A DNA stretch of 64,000 nt from contig CP136069.1 of the NCBI GenBank assembly GCA_032622095.1, positions 51,258,760 to 51,322,759 on the forward strand. Direction: 5' to 3'. Every line of letters begins with the position of its first letter. Within the stretch, counting starts at the first letter, position 1. Source of the stretch: Siphonodentalium dalli. Taxonomy: Eukaryota > Mollusca > Scaphopoda > Gadilida > Siphonodentaliidae. The notes under the pieces are model-generated. The model saw only the letters and a program-made list of their open reading frames with translations. It had not been told where the DNA came from and ran no database searches. A program made the position numbers and the translations under genes. This document shows positions 36,431 through 49,053 of this stretch, piece after piece.

Positions 36431-36790
36431 GTATTCCAGAAAATATGACATACCAATATAATTGACTGTTGTCTTAGACAAATATATACTTGAAAATTAT
36501 AATTTTCTCGAATTTGGCTGTTATATTAACAGAAGTATGTCCCAATTGACAACAAAATTGTTTATATATTTTTTATAATGTTCTAACATATGTTACTATC
36601 AATGTGGAATCCGTTTTTGGTGAGATTGTTCCATATTCACTGAGGGTTTGTGTGTCAATGTGCGTTGACTGGAAAATTATTCATTTGGCGGCCATCTTTT
36701 ACGCCATCTTGGATCCTGAATTTTCCCATGAGCGGATTTTGGATATGTTGTTCCAGAAGCTTTTCCCCGTCGAATGACACCAAAATCAGC
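36355..36790 (-). repeat. Inverted relative of the dispersed repeat at 32150
   Basis: On the minus strand: CTTCTGGAACAACATATCCAAAATCCGCTC, then GGGAAAATTCAGGATCCAAGATGGCG. This matches 32160-32290. A second partial motif (CAACATATCCACAA..AAAATCCGC) is near 36358-36392. Confidence 0.65.
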
Positions 36791-36795
36791 AAAGG

Positions 36796-37232
36796 GTTTG
36801 ATAAAATGAAATGTGACAATCAATAGTATACTACTAAATTCTGTATTATGTTACAAACATAATTAGGATTCGTCAAATATTATTTGAGATATGCCATTTT
36901 GAAGTAAAATTTTGAGTCGAAAATGAAACAAAAGTCGTGTTTTTCGGTCATAGAGCCGTAATGTTAAGTATATGGCCAGTTCGTCGGAAAAAACGCGATA
37001 ATGTCCGACACTAACATGGTCATAACGTTTTTAATATTTGACCTAGGAGAAAACCCATTTATCATTTAAAGTATTTTTTCTTTCCAGCAATCTAACATTC
37101 AATGAATAATAATCAACTTAAATTTGTGTCACGTTCCTACAAAATGGCATATCTCAACTAATAAGTGACGAATCCAAATTCCAAATAAAGCTTATAGTAG
37201 TATGTGATTGATTGTCACATTTTAATCTATCA
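36796..37232. repeat. Foldback element with arms of about 120 bp
   Basis: TTGATAAAATGAAATGTGACAATCAAT..ATACTACT at the left is matched by its degenerate complement at 37100-37232. GGATTCGTCA and GAGATATGCCATTTTG also pair across the element. The loop (about 36916-37099) has no recognisable coding content. Confidence 0.7.
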
Positions 37233-37309
37233 ACATATATGCGAAAATTAATTAATTGATTTATTAGTTAACTAATTGCTAATTAACAAAGTAACTTTGT
37301 TACTCTCGT

Positions 37310-39215
37310 GCAGCTTGATCAGATGACGAAATATATTCCTAATCATACATTTGAATATGTTGTGTTATATATCATTTGAAAGAGCATGTCATTTTGAATA
37401 CAAATCTGAAAGAAGCTAAAAGATTGCCCTTCTTGTTCAAGAGTTATTGCCCTTTAAAATAATATTTTTTCAGCTGGGCCAAGGTTTGAACCCCATTGGT
37501 CGAGGTAAAATTCCATGGACTGCCCTCAGGCAACTTATACATACAAGTGATATATCATTTTAAAGGGTATTTCATCCTGAAAAAATATGGGTAACTGAGA
37601 ACATTTACCCCTTTTGAGTACGTAATGAACATTTATGTTTTATTCATACAAGACCGAAAATTTCAAAAGTTTGAATTACGTGGTAATGTCAATGAAGTCA
37701 TCATTTGTATTGCCTAAATAAAACTTTCCAAGACATTTACATATATGTCATATATAATTTTTTTGCTAATTACAAAATTTGAAAAATCTTGGAAGATAAC
37801 CATTATTATGGCCTTTGAAATTAATAATCTTTAATACAACGTAAGGTAAAGTCAATCCGGTGGAGGTTATCACGTCGGCCAATATTGAATAATTTACACA
37901 TGGCTATAGTTAGTTTCATCACTGATACAGTAGTTATCAGAATTAAATAGGATATTATATATGCTCTAATTATAATTTTATATTTAGTAGCAAGCCCTCC
38001 CCTTTTATTGGAGGGACACTACAACTGAACCCCCATAGTACATGATGGGTAGTTGAGTAGGCTCTAGCATTTGGCGAATCGAAATTAGCATTTGATGGAT
38101 GTTTCGCTTTACCAAACATAAGTGGTATTCCTGCTACACAGAAATTTATAGGGATCAGTGTTCACTTTTTTTGGAAATGACCATGGATGAAATTTTATGT
38201 TTTCTATAAATCAACTTCATGAGCTCAATCTCACGGAAACAGCTTAGTTTTTTTGCTGTTCAATTCGTGGTGAAACGATTAAGAGCTACAATTCACATTA
38301 ATTTAAACAAAACAGTTCTGCAGAATTAGTATATTATTCCACCGTTACCAGTATTATAATAATTTAATATTGGTGACATGATGGCTGACCATTTTTGAAG
38401 TATAACACTGACCCCTGCTGGTATTGAAATATTTAGCATAATTTAGACTCCAATAATCTTGGAACTAACTGAATTGTACATATCAGAACTCAGTAAAATT
38501 TCATTTTTAAAGTTTGAACTTCAGCTGTAAAATTATGTTTGCAGCCAATTTTACTGTACCAGTAGGCCTATTTTGTTATTCCCGCATTTTAAAATAATTT
38601 CCCGCATTTAAAAATAATTTTTTATAGAATATCAGTTTGTGAGCTTTATAATTAATATTATTAAAAATGTGTGCCGAATACCACTTGTTTTCTAGAGAAC
38701 TAGCAAACAATAATCATGAGAACCAATGAGAACCAGAATTACAAACTAACAAACTAAACAATTAACTACTATTTAGTCACCCATAGTACTTAATGAAGAT
38801 ATAACACTTGAAACAGGAAGGAATCATGCAAAGTGTTTTTACTTACTCAGACTATTTAGTCACCAATAGTACTTAATCAAAATACAAAACTTGAAACAGG
38901 AAGGGATCATGAAAAGGTTTTTTTTACTTACTCAGTCTGACTTCAGACTTGCTCTTACTGGCAGCTGTTATGTGTCTATAATTTGTCCAGATGTCTGCTT
39001 GTCGGTCCATGTATCTTAATTGTCTGCTTAATGTGCGTGTCCATGTTGATGTCTGCGTAATGTCCATGTTGAGGTATACGTATCGTGCGTGTCCATGATG
39101 TCTGCGTAATATGCGTGTCCGTGTTGAGGTATGTGTATCGTGCGTGTCCGTGTTGTCTGCGTAACGTGTGTGTCCGTGTTGAGGTCTGCGTATCGTGCGT
39201 GTCCGAGCCATATTT
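37310..39215 (-). mobile_element. 3' noncoding part of element copy 2
   Basis: Reverse-strand counterpart of 28483-31082 without the insertion. Includes an 84-bp tandem duplication (38769-38936, TATTTAGTCACC..CAGGAAGG..TTACTTACTCAG) absent from copy 1, and the block AAGCCCTCCCCTTTTATTGGAGG at about 37993. Confidence 0.72.
38990..39215. repeat. Minisatellite directly 3' of the copy-2 reading frame
   Basis: On the minus strand, repeated GGACACGCACGATACGCAGAC / CTCAACAC words with an average period of about 28 bp over roughly 200 bp. It starts within a few bases of the stop codon. The minus-strand open frame through it (Arg/Thr/His-rich) is a by-product. Confidence 0.85.
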
Positions 39216-39221
39216 AATTCA

Positions 39222-41820
39222 TTAGGATAAAACCAAGTCGCCACAGATCAAATATGTGGTCAACTGGAATTTTGAAATGTCATAATCTATGACATAACAT
39301 TCTCCCATTTCCCCAATAACCAACTCGATAGGTTCCACCTCCTTTGTTTAACAGTTTCTCGGGGTGGCCATGGTATGTTGTTGTCAGCCGAGTTGCTGAG
39401 TCATACCAAATGTGTAACATATTGTTCCCTACACAAGTTCCGTCCAATATACTCTTCACCTTATCACTCATATCAACACTTAGATCAAGATCGCACAATT
39501 GGGCCCCAGCTCGCAGTCTTCTGAATACGCCTCCTTTCTGCCTCATCCTTGATCTGTCTCTGTATTATCTCATTCTGCATTTCTTTCTCTTCCATTCTGT
39601 TTTCGATTCTTACGTTCCTTCCTAATGTTATGGCACTCCTAATAACCTGGTTCCGAAGGGACTCTGCCAAACCATCCAGATACTCAACCGATTTGTTTTT
39701 CTGTCCTCAACTTTGATGAAATATAGCACCGTGATGCACTGGGATATCTCTTTTGTGCTGCTCCAAACATGCCAATGATTTCTTCAGCATTACTGTTATG
39801 TGAACGGGCAGAAGCTGTCTCAGTTTTCAGTATGTCAGTTACATGCATGTTGAAATAGCGAGCATACTGTCTCCGGAGAACATCAATAATAGAAGAGACC
39901 ACTGATGTTATCATCTTGCTAAATAAGACTTTGTCGGATGGTGTTTCTTGTAACTTGGAGATATCTACTTTAATCTCATCACCAAACAGGTTGAATTTGA
40001 ACGTCAATACATAATATGGATTGAAGAGAATGAATCACCTTTCTTACAACATCAATACCTTCCAAATGATGGATTTGTGACTCAGAAGAGGTATAGAATT
40101 TACTCATCCATGGGCCAGATAGAAATTTGCCCAGTAAACCTAAAACCTGAAGCTCAATATTTTCAGATGTTTTCATGAAATCAGATAAAATTGCTGATTG
40201 GAGACCTCCACAAGAAACTACATATTTGGAGAAATGTGTCATAATGAACAAGTTTTCCACAGATGTGAAATATAATGTGCAATCTGTTTTCTCTGTAACG
40301 AGGTAGTATGCTCTTTGGTAACTTTTCTTCAGTAAGAAATGACACGAATCCTCTTGGATCGCCTTTCCCATTTTTGTAGCGTAACTTATTTAACTGCAGC
40401 ACCATATTACCAAACAAAGAACCAGTTGCAACCTCACAATGCTTGAGAGCTGATCGAGACGAAGATGCTATCGTATCTAGTGGATGGAGGTGGCAGTTTA
40501 GTTCATTAACAGACTTTCCCCATGCTTCCTCTAATAACACTATCGCAGCATGGTTCACAACAACTCTATCAGTCATGGTATTGGGTATATGGGATACCAT
40601 CTTCTTACGGACAGCTTGGTAGCCGGAGCCGTGTATCTCACAAAATACAAACGCCATTCGGTCCACTGCATTTTGAATGTGATCAGCATAATCCTTTGCT
40701 GTGCCACCTGGTAGTGCATCAAGTGCTATTACACATGATGCATCATGAGTTGTGATGTACACAGTATTGACATGTACCCTCTCCTGGGTAGTGGCATCAA
40801 ATCCTAGAGTCACATTATCATTTTCCAAAATTGCCTCTGCAACCTGTAGATCAGATATGATTCCAATTTCACCTTGTTGTGGTGTGGGATGTTATTGATC
40901 TTAATTTCAGCTCTTTTGCAAAATTTATCCAACATTTCAGGAATATTTTTCGTTGAACCTGGTTGACAAGAGAATCATAAACAAATAACCTTGTCTTCTC
41001 TGGAATCATTTTATGACCTTTCCCATCATATACCGATATACCATTCTCTCTTTCAGAACACTGTTTTCATTTTGTAATGCTGCTATTTCCTCATTGTTAC
41101 ACTTTAATTATCCTAATTCCCTCACTCTGGCATGCTCCGCTTGATCATCCTTGCTTGCATAATATATCTGCAGTGATCTCTTGCTTTTTTAGTGGTCTTA
41201 CTTCATCAGAGTTACTACTTGCATCGCCTGGATGTGTTAGTTTCATTTTCTCTTTAAGACTCACTATTTGTAAACCATTTCGCTTAACATTCTGTTGTAG
41301 TATTCTTGTTGATGGCTTCTTATTTTCAGACGTAGTTGTCTGATAGTCAAAATATGTTTCTTACGAGCATCCGCCTTATCTCTCAGTGCTGCACGTAATA
41401 TTTTCTTAAGGCAACATATTTCAGAATCGGGTGACTCAGCTTTACATTACCTTCACCCTCAACGACTTGTAAATCTTCTGGTGAATTCTGAGTTTTAATG
41501 ACTGATGGAACACTAAAATGTTGATCAAACTGATTGTCACAAAAACTCTGAAATAGTATGTACTGCTTTAGGTCAGATAATTCTGATTATGCCAAATTTG
41601 GCACAAATTATAACTACATCATAAGTTGGAACTTCTGCAGAAGTCCGTGTGCTTAATTCTGAAACTGTCTTTGCCACTGACTTACCATTCTTGAAATAAA
41701 GAAATAGCACATGCCCATTGTGTACCACAGCAGGCACATCATGGAAAGCGTCCAGCAGATATTGTTGACCTATCCTAGTTTCGAAGATTGAATTGTTTTC
41801 CTTTTCTTTTTGGGAGGCAT
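39222..41820 (-). pseudogene. DDE-like protein of an unclassified mobile element, copy 2
   Basis: Inverted homologue of 25590-28236. The ATG at 41820 starts MPPKKKRKTIQSS, a classical basic nuclear-localisation pattern, then shifts frame into LLDAFHDVPAVVHNGHVLFLY. A basic stretch LRAALRDKADARKKHIL follows near 41350-41420. The best piece, 40828-40181, has TLGFDATTQERVHVN, LPGGTAKDYADHIQ, NTMTDRVVVNHAA and ELNCHLHPLD. 40371-39979 has HFSKYVVSCGGLQSAILSDF and the HHLEGIDVVRKV block. 40007-39485 has a SARSHNSNAEEIIGMFG block and a charged coiled coil. The end, after another shift, is YDISKF..GDLVLS. Amino-acid identity to copy 1 over the core is roughly half, so the two copies are old. Confidence 0.77.
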
Positions 41821-41984
41821 AATATAGGTATCTAGAAAGAAAGAAGACAAAACAACATATATAGACCTCCCAAGGTACCAAAGGATGACAGGAGAAACTC
41901 CCCCTCAAGGCGCTAGCCAAAACATTTACCCCAATGTATTCAGTTAAATTGAAAATTTGGGCAGAACTGCATTGGTGCATCTAA

Positions 41985-44443
41985 GCAAAAGTCATGGTAA
42001 AACATTAATGTTTTGACACTAAATTGACTAATGACAGCTCATTGTAAACAACAAAGTGTGTCTGTCAAAAATAAATCCCACAATTCTCTTTATTTTGACC
42101 TGATTGCGTAATTTAAAAAGTGAATATATTAACCACAAACCGGCCTCACATGACGTCTCCAAATCCAAGATTATGTCGATTCGTCGAACTCAAGAAATTG
42201 AAAATGTCGTTTCTGATTCATCTCTTTTTTCTGGCGCCCTAGAAAAACATGTTGGCGTCGATATAATTTCTTCATACTGCACAACTATATGCAAAAATAT
42301 CAGTGAAATATTATTTATATGGTTTAAACATTTATTATTCACACCTTCATCAGGAATTCAGATGATAAAATCGTACTATTTCGTGATTTTGTTTACACTT
42401 CTAATAATATTTGACCTTGCGGGAAATTTCGAAATCGAGGCTAAATATGTTAATGAGATGTTTAAAAATAGAATAATGGGAATTCCGACAAAATTTTATG
42501 AAATACGAAAACAATTCTTCAAAAACATCACACAAAACGCAATAGCGTAAAAAGCGTTTCACTTTTAGTTACAGAAACGACGACGTCATTACGTTTGATT
42601 TGTCACGTACTTAATATATGTAAATCAAAATAAGTAGATTATTAATTTGAGGCCTCAAGATTACCATGCACTCTTTTACGTGAAAAAGCTCTCATCATCC
42701 TTATTTATAAAGTATCAGTGGCAGTTTGAGTCTTTGACGCATACAATTAAGGTCGCGTTTATTACAACTCGGTCCGGTTCCGGGATCAAAGTCGGTCAAT
42801 AAATATGCTAAATAATTCAGCACTGGGGATATGCTGGACAATAAATAAACAATGCTTAGGTAACATCAAGGGCAAAATCAGTTTGCTTAGGAAATTTTAT
42901 TGCCTAGGTAAATTCAGTTCATTGGTTTATTAAAATGTCATTGTTTCAATCCGAAATACAACCTCTTCTGCCAAATTGAATACTTTTCACTCTTCTTGAC
43001 ATATTGTCCTATAATAGTATGGATCCACGACACTGGGGCAGTTATTGTGACCACAGGACACTGAATGGGAGATTGTTTTTAATCAACCTTTAAAATATCA
43101 AAATGTATCGACACATGTATACTTGCCATGTTTTGCAAACTCGTGTTTTACTTGATATTAATGATTATCAGTTCTCTTAATCTGTTTCCAGTATTTTCAG
43201 ATAAGTTAGTCAGGGTTTCTGCTTTTAAATACTCGTTAATTATCAAAACGCGCCATGCACCTATGAATGAAAATGTACCAATTAGCTGAAATGATCAAGT
43301 GACGAGTTTGATTGCATAAACTGAAAATGGAAATTTGTCACTATTCCCCAGTATCGAACAATATGAGATTATTGATGTGGATAGAAAAACTATGGTATAT
43401 CAGCTCCTTTTATGCATCGTATGGCTTAACTTGTATGGGTATGCACTTGCAAATTATGAGGTGACATATATACACTGATCTTTGTTATTACATATTACTA
43501 AAACTGTTTTAATACTATTAGTAAACGATTAGATGTGCTTGTGTCATTGGTTTGGAGGCGGTAGAGAAATATCGCTTACACCTGAGTGTTAGACAACCAT
43601 CCACAAAGTTCATCACATGTAGTAGTGAAAAACAATGACATGCTCAAATTATAATCGAGACAAAACAATTGAATAATATAGTAAGCTTACTGACAGAAGT
43701 TACCTATACCACACTCCATGAGGCGAGTTTGCTATAGGTGTAGTATGGCAACTAAAGTGAAGAAGGCCAACGAACTGCTTTTGAATTTCATCCCAGCTGC
43801 AAAGAAACGAAGAACACATTTCCCTAATTGATATGTAATAATGTAAATAGTTGGTCATCCAAACAAATCCATTTTTTTCTGGTGCTTGAGTATGTTTTCC
43901 TGATTGGATTGTTTATTTTCACAAATTATTATACATAATGAAAAAAACATATTCTACCCTGAAAATTTGCTCAGGAGCGGCATGGCCAATACAGACCGTC
44001 TTCCTGTCGCCCATTATACACACTAGAGAACAAGTAGATGGCGATCACATTGTGGTTACAGTCCAGATGTGGCACGAAGGACAGCTGTGATACGAGAGGA
44101 TTTGTTACACTTTTTGGGTTGTGTTATATTAATACATTTTGTTCGGGTAGCTGTCTGAATATGTCTTTAACATTGTGTCCATCGATTTGTGCCCTTTAAC
44201 AAATCCATTTGTCCTGGTGCTTGAAAATATTTTCCTGATGGTAATAACACCCTTTTGGTAGGAGGGTTCAATATATATATGTTACAACACTAAGGTGCTT
44301 TAATTTCCCTTGGATTGGACCATGGTGTTAACTCGATTACAGTATGTTCGATCGAAGGCCATCATGAACCAACACATCAGTTTTGAGGAAATAATTTATA
44401 GAAAAACTGGATAAATATTTAGCAACATATATTATCAGAAATA
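41985..44443. other. No recognisable gene
   Basis: The only sizeable frame is plus 42104-42550 (148 codons), with one hydrophobic stretch (SYYFVILFTLLIIFDLA) and no family that I recognise. The rest is AT-rich with no clear repeat. Confidence 0.4.
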
Positions 44444-44447
44444 TTAA

Positions 44448-44940
44448 AGGCACGTGCGGCCTTAATTGTCGAAAATATTCATATTTGTTCCAAACACCGT
44501 AAACAGAAAAACATTAAAACGCATACAGTTCCGTTCATATATACCATGACCATCCCGTAAACAGCATGTTATCATAAAGATTTACTATATTTTACCTAAG
44601 CACGAGCCTGATTGTGTTACAGAAGACAGCACAATGCTGTTGGCTAATCACACACAAATGGCATAAACGCTCTTTATTCGTTCCATATCAGGAATTCACC
44701 CACAAAGAACGCTCTTTATGTTTACCATCATAATATAAACAAACACCAGAAAAGTAACTTTTTATGCTGTTGTTTACATAACAATGGTCAAACATATAAC
44801 CATGACATACTGTTTATGCGATATTTCTTATTTGTATACGGACAAAGTCTATCTACATTTTGATGTTCTTTCTGTTTGTGGCGTTTTTGACGGGTGGATA
44901 TATTTTCACAGGATACCCACCGCCAAGGCCGCACGTGCCT
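44448..44940 (+). mobile_element. Solitary 493-bp TTAA MITE
   Basis: Flanked by TTAA at 44444-44447 and 44941-44944, with inverted ends AGGCACGTGCGGCC / GGCCGCACGTGCCT. Closely similar over its whole length to both arms of the palindrome at 31087-32112. Carries AACGCTCTTT boxes at 44666 and 44708 (42 bp apart). Noncoding, so it would need a transposase supplied elsewhere; a piggyBac-like source is inferred from the TTAA target. Confidence 0.9.
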
Positions 44941-44944
44941 TTAA

Positions 44945-45474
44945 ATTCTGCTAATATATAATGAACAAAATATCAGTTGTATGGTAACTAGTTTTGCTCC
45001 ACTCAATAATGTCCCAATTGATGCAGATCGATGATAAGTGTCCAATGGCTTAATTATGCCAAATGCCTGTATAATCACAATGTATTCTATGGTATATAAC
45101 AATAGTAGAATACATATGTATTCTGTAGAATTATGCATCCAATTGTCTATCAAAATAGGAGTTGTCACATACATACATATGTACGAGATATAAATATTCC
45201 AATCCACTCTGAAATTCTGTGCATGTTTGATGACACCTCTCACCTATATAATCGATCCATGGCTTTGTTTTATAAAATATTAATACTTTCCATCCATTGG
45301 CCAACATATTCTCGAGCATATACGCACATAATCGACATATAATGTCAAACATGTACATATTTGTTTCGGAAATAAACAGATAATGGACTCATACTTGTTA
45401 TGCCGTGTTTTGCCACGGGCCCTAATGGAGACACGTGTTAAAGAACGTACACCTGAAAAGTTATGAGTTCGGTT
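44945..45474. other. No recognisable gene
   Basis: Overlapping short frames on both strands around 44941-45358 with no domain. AT-rich with several ACATGTA-like words. Confidence 0.4.
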
Positions 45475-45650
45475 ATTTTTGTCATTATCCGCACATAATC
45501 TACCTAGAATCGCCTCATTATGAGTCAATATTGTGACTAAAATGCTAATTTTCAGCACATTATCGACTAATATTGAGGCGATTCTATGCAGATTTTCTAA
45601 CAAAAACAAGTTCTACTATAAGCTGATAATGTGCGGGTTATCGGGAGATA
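45475..45650. repeat. Foldback (MITE-like) repeat
   Basis: TTATCCGCACATAAT..CTAGAATCGCCTCA is mirrored by TGAGGCGATTCTATG..GATAATGTGCGGGTTAT, with a second inner inverted segment (GTCAATATT / AATATTGA). Arms are imperfect and no target duplication is evident. Confidence 0.6.
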
Positions 45651-45659
45651 AGCTACATT

Positions 45660-48510
45660 TACATATGCGTACTGATACAAGTGATCAAATTGAAGTAATT
45701 CTACATACTGTTTACCCTCGGCTGTAGATGGCCTATGTGTGCATGACTTTTTTCATTGGTGATGTGTACTTACATTGTATCTATCCAATGATTAGTTTAG
45801 AGAAAATACTTTCCCACCCATTCCATATATAGATTATCTATCATCAATCTCCCTTCTAGGATTAGCAACGCCCATTCTTCGCCTTGAACACATTTGTCAT
45901 TGACCGCTTGATTAGTTTTGAGAATATTAACTCTTTCCACCCACCTCAGAGACACAGCATATATATAATTCAGAAGTGATTTATTGTCAAGTCATCATGT
46001 TTTGAATATGCCATGCCAATTCACTATTCGAAATCTGATTTTCACATGTAATGGTTGTCTTCCCAATTCCCCATACACCATATAACTGGGCGTTGAGGGT
46101 TTCAGATGTAAAATAAATATGCAGAATTTGAGATGTACGCGTTCAATCATAGAGTTATCATCCGTACCCCAAGTGGGTTGGTGTTACTTTTTGGGTGTGT
46201 GAGTGTTGTGGGTATGTCAAACTTCGAGTTGCAACCCAAATTGGACTGGATGTGCAGGCATGTAGGACTACATCATATATATACTGTAATTTACCGGACA
46301 AATTTTCTGGAAATATAAATTATTGGAATAATTACAACCTATTCTTCAGTCTGAACTCTCAAATTGAGTGCTGTGTTTTAGTGATGGAACCAGGGACGTA
46401 CCTGTCAAGTCTTCTCGGGTGCGGGTGTCCTACGTAAAATTCCTAGCTGCATCTTTCATCCCATTGTACCGAAAAATGTTTTAAATTGTGGAAAATTATA
46501 TGCGCAACCAATCCGGTTTGATTTCTACAAGCGTTAGACAAGATTTCCAACTGTCGCAAATATCCAATCCAACGCACACTATATATATATAAATATATGA
46601 TCGGAAAATTAACTCATTCGACAATAAGTGAGAAAATCCTGAATTTTTAAATTAGAAAGATGAGATCAAGACACACAACCCACTTTTTGAATGAAATTCA
46701 CAAATGTTGAATATTTTTGTGAGAATCGCCTCTGTATATGGACATCCTCTTATTTATCGATGGTAACTTCTCTCTGTTAAATGAACAACATCCCAATATA
46801 TATCTACACAACATATAATCGTGCAAATAGGTTCACACAGGACCTAAATATTCACATATGTTAATATGGAACCTATTTGATTCTGAAATAAGCACATATA
46901 GGACTTATACTCGTTATTTCGTTGAATGTTGCGGGCAGCAGTGAAATCACGTTATAAAGAGCGTCCATATGGTTCGTCGGGCTTATTTCGTTTTTTAAAT
47001 AAGTTCTAAATGAGCTTATTTAAGGGAGAACAGGCTGCTCTATATACGCCCATGTATGATTTGAACACAGCAGCCTAACATGATATCACAATTCATTCCC
47101 GTGTACAGCAAAGGGTTGAGAAATGAGTGCGCAATAAACCCAGCAATAATCCTATCGTTCAACATTCGCACTCGTCATTCAATCTCGTATACAATTTTCG
47201 AACCGATGCCATATGTACGCCTGTTATTGTTGTACTACCAAAGTCTCTAAGTTGGTAATTTATCAGCCCATCAAGCTAGTTTTTGTATTTTGGTAAGATG
47301 GACAATTCTCGGACTATAGAATAGCACAAAGCTGGAGTGTTAGGGACACTCCATTTGCCCAAAACCAAGCAATTCGCTGCTGGAATGAATCCCAATTAAT
47401 CGCTGCTGGAATGAATGCCAATTAAAGAAGGCTCACTGATAATATCATATAAGTCATTTCATGTCGATGTATGTTACGAACAAAGAGTAATCGACTGGAC
47501 TGGCAGTGTTAAACTCCAATAGACAATGCGAGTCATTTAAAAGAAAACATTTGCTCGAATACTATGGAACACAATTAACATTTTACAAGATTACGAAATT
47601 ACCGATGAACGCACACGACGTCCGTTACTTGATGTCAAATACACATGCTTTAGATACATGTACATTGCAAAACACCGAAAGGCCGGAAATAACAGATGAG
47701 AGGGTGCAAATATATAATTTAAATATATTTTCCGTTGCCAAGTGGAAAACAAGACTTTATGCACTATCACCTTATTAAGAAAACGGACAGCTGTAACAAC
47801 GGTTGAGTTCGTTAAAGACGACAGGTCATTCTCACAACAAGACTATAAGCACTCTCAGCTTTTCACCTGATTAACGTCAAGCCTTCCTTCCAACCATATA
47901 ATAACTTGCATTTCTATGCTCAAACCTGAACTTGTGTACTGTACTGCTATGATCTCTAGTATACCACGAAGCAATGAGTGTCCAAAATAAGCATACCCAC
48001 TATCAGTTTCTTTTTATCTGAGTGGTGCAAATGACCCAAATGAGAACAGTCATTTCATGGTGTGTGGCGGTGAACTGTTTCAGCTACAGATTTGAGCTGT
48101 CAGTGCATCATGCTGTTGAGAGCCTACAGAAGTTTTGTGAAGTTCCTTCAAGACATATGATACCATTTCAGAAACTACCTTTAGATTGGACTCAGTTGCT
48201 TTAGATTGTCGGATTGCTCGCTGTTTCAAAACCCGCGCCAAGTTGTGACCCTTGAGCAAGGTCGCTCGTACTGTGTCGGCTTAGCATCACTCATCCGTTA
48301 AACGAGTACCGGTCAGCTTGTCATATTGATGAGTATCACAGCATGTTCTGATCAAACTAGAGCAGCGCCTGCAATGGCTGCAGGCGGTTCATTGGTTGGC
48401 TTGTATACATGACTGTGGTAATATTGTATCAAGCGTGTTAGAGCAAGTAATTGGTTAATCGCTATATAAAACTGGTTATTATTATTATTAGTTACAAAAC
48501 ATTGTGATAC
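45660..48510. other. No recognisable gene
   Basis: Low-GC DNA with scattered short frames (longest 47506-47778 plus, 90 codons). No domain, RNA gene or strong repeat was recognised. Confidence 0.4.
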
Positions 48511-48657
48511 CATGAGTTGTCACGTGACTAAAATCTCAAAATCATCAGAAACCATGTTTGCGGAGTTCAAATTTCGGGCAATGAAAGCTCTCCTGGACAA
48601 TTGGTTTCCACTAATTTTCCATGTTTTGAACGACACCGAGGAAAGAGAAGCCCTTAA

Positions 48658-49049
48658 CCCTTTACCCAACAAACCGGCCAAAACCGGCCAAATAAAGCTT
48701 CAACAGCCTAAAATATCTTCGGTCTGTCTCAATAGAACCATACAAATATGGATATCATTGGAACCGGCTCCTTGATCACATTGTGATGGTTACAGTTATG
48801 CCCTGTGCCAATGCATTCTCTTATATATGCGAGTCGACCATAGGTCGCCTCGCATATATAAGAGAATGCATTGGCCTAAAAAAAATCTTTTTTTAACACT
48901 TTTTACCATTTTTTCTTACATTCTTTAACAATTTGATAATTTTTAATGTGTTAAGCCAATGCATTCTCTTATATATGCGAGGCGACCTATGGTCGACTCG
49001 CATATATAAGAGAATGCATTGGCACAGGGCCGTTCTGTTGGGTAAAGGG
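48658..49049. mobile_element. piggyBac-like twin-hairpin TTAA MITE (copy 2)
   Basis: A 392-bp copy of the element at 9074-9453, between TTAA at 48654 and TTAA at 49050, with the same CCCTTTACCCAAC termini. The two 69-nt hairpins are at 48807-48875 and 48955-49023. The main difference from copy 1 is an A/T-rich insertion between the hairpins (AAAAAAATCTTTTTTTAACAC). It interrupts an otherwise open plus-strand frame that begins at 48512 and that I do not recognise. Confidence 0.88.
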
Positions 49050-49053
49050 TTAA

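Noticed and set aside
42104-42550. 148-codon plus-strand frame with a hydrophobic segment as a membrane protein gene
   Set aside because: Single hydrophobic stretch in AT-rich DNA, no family resemblance and no supporting gene structure.
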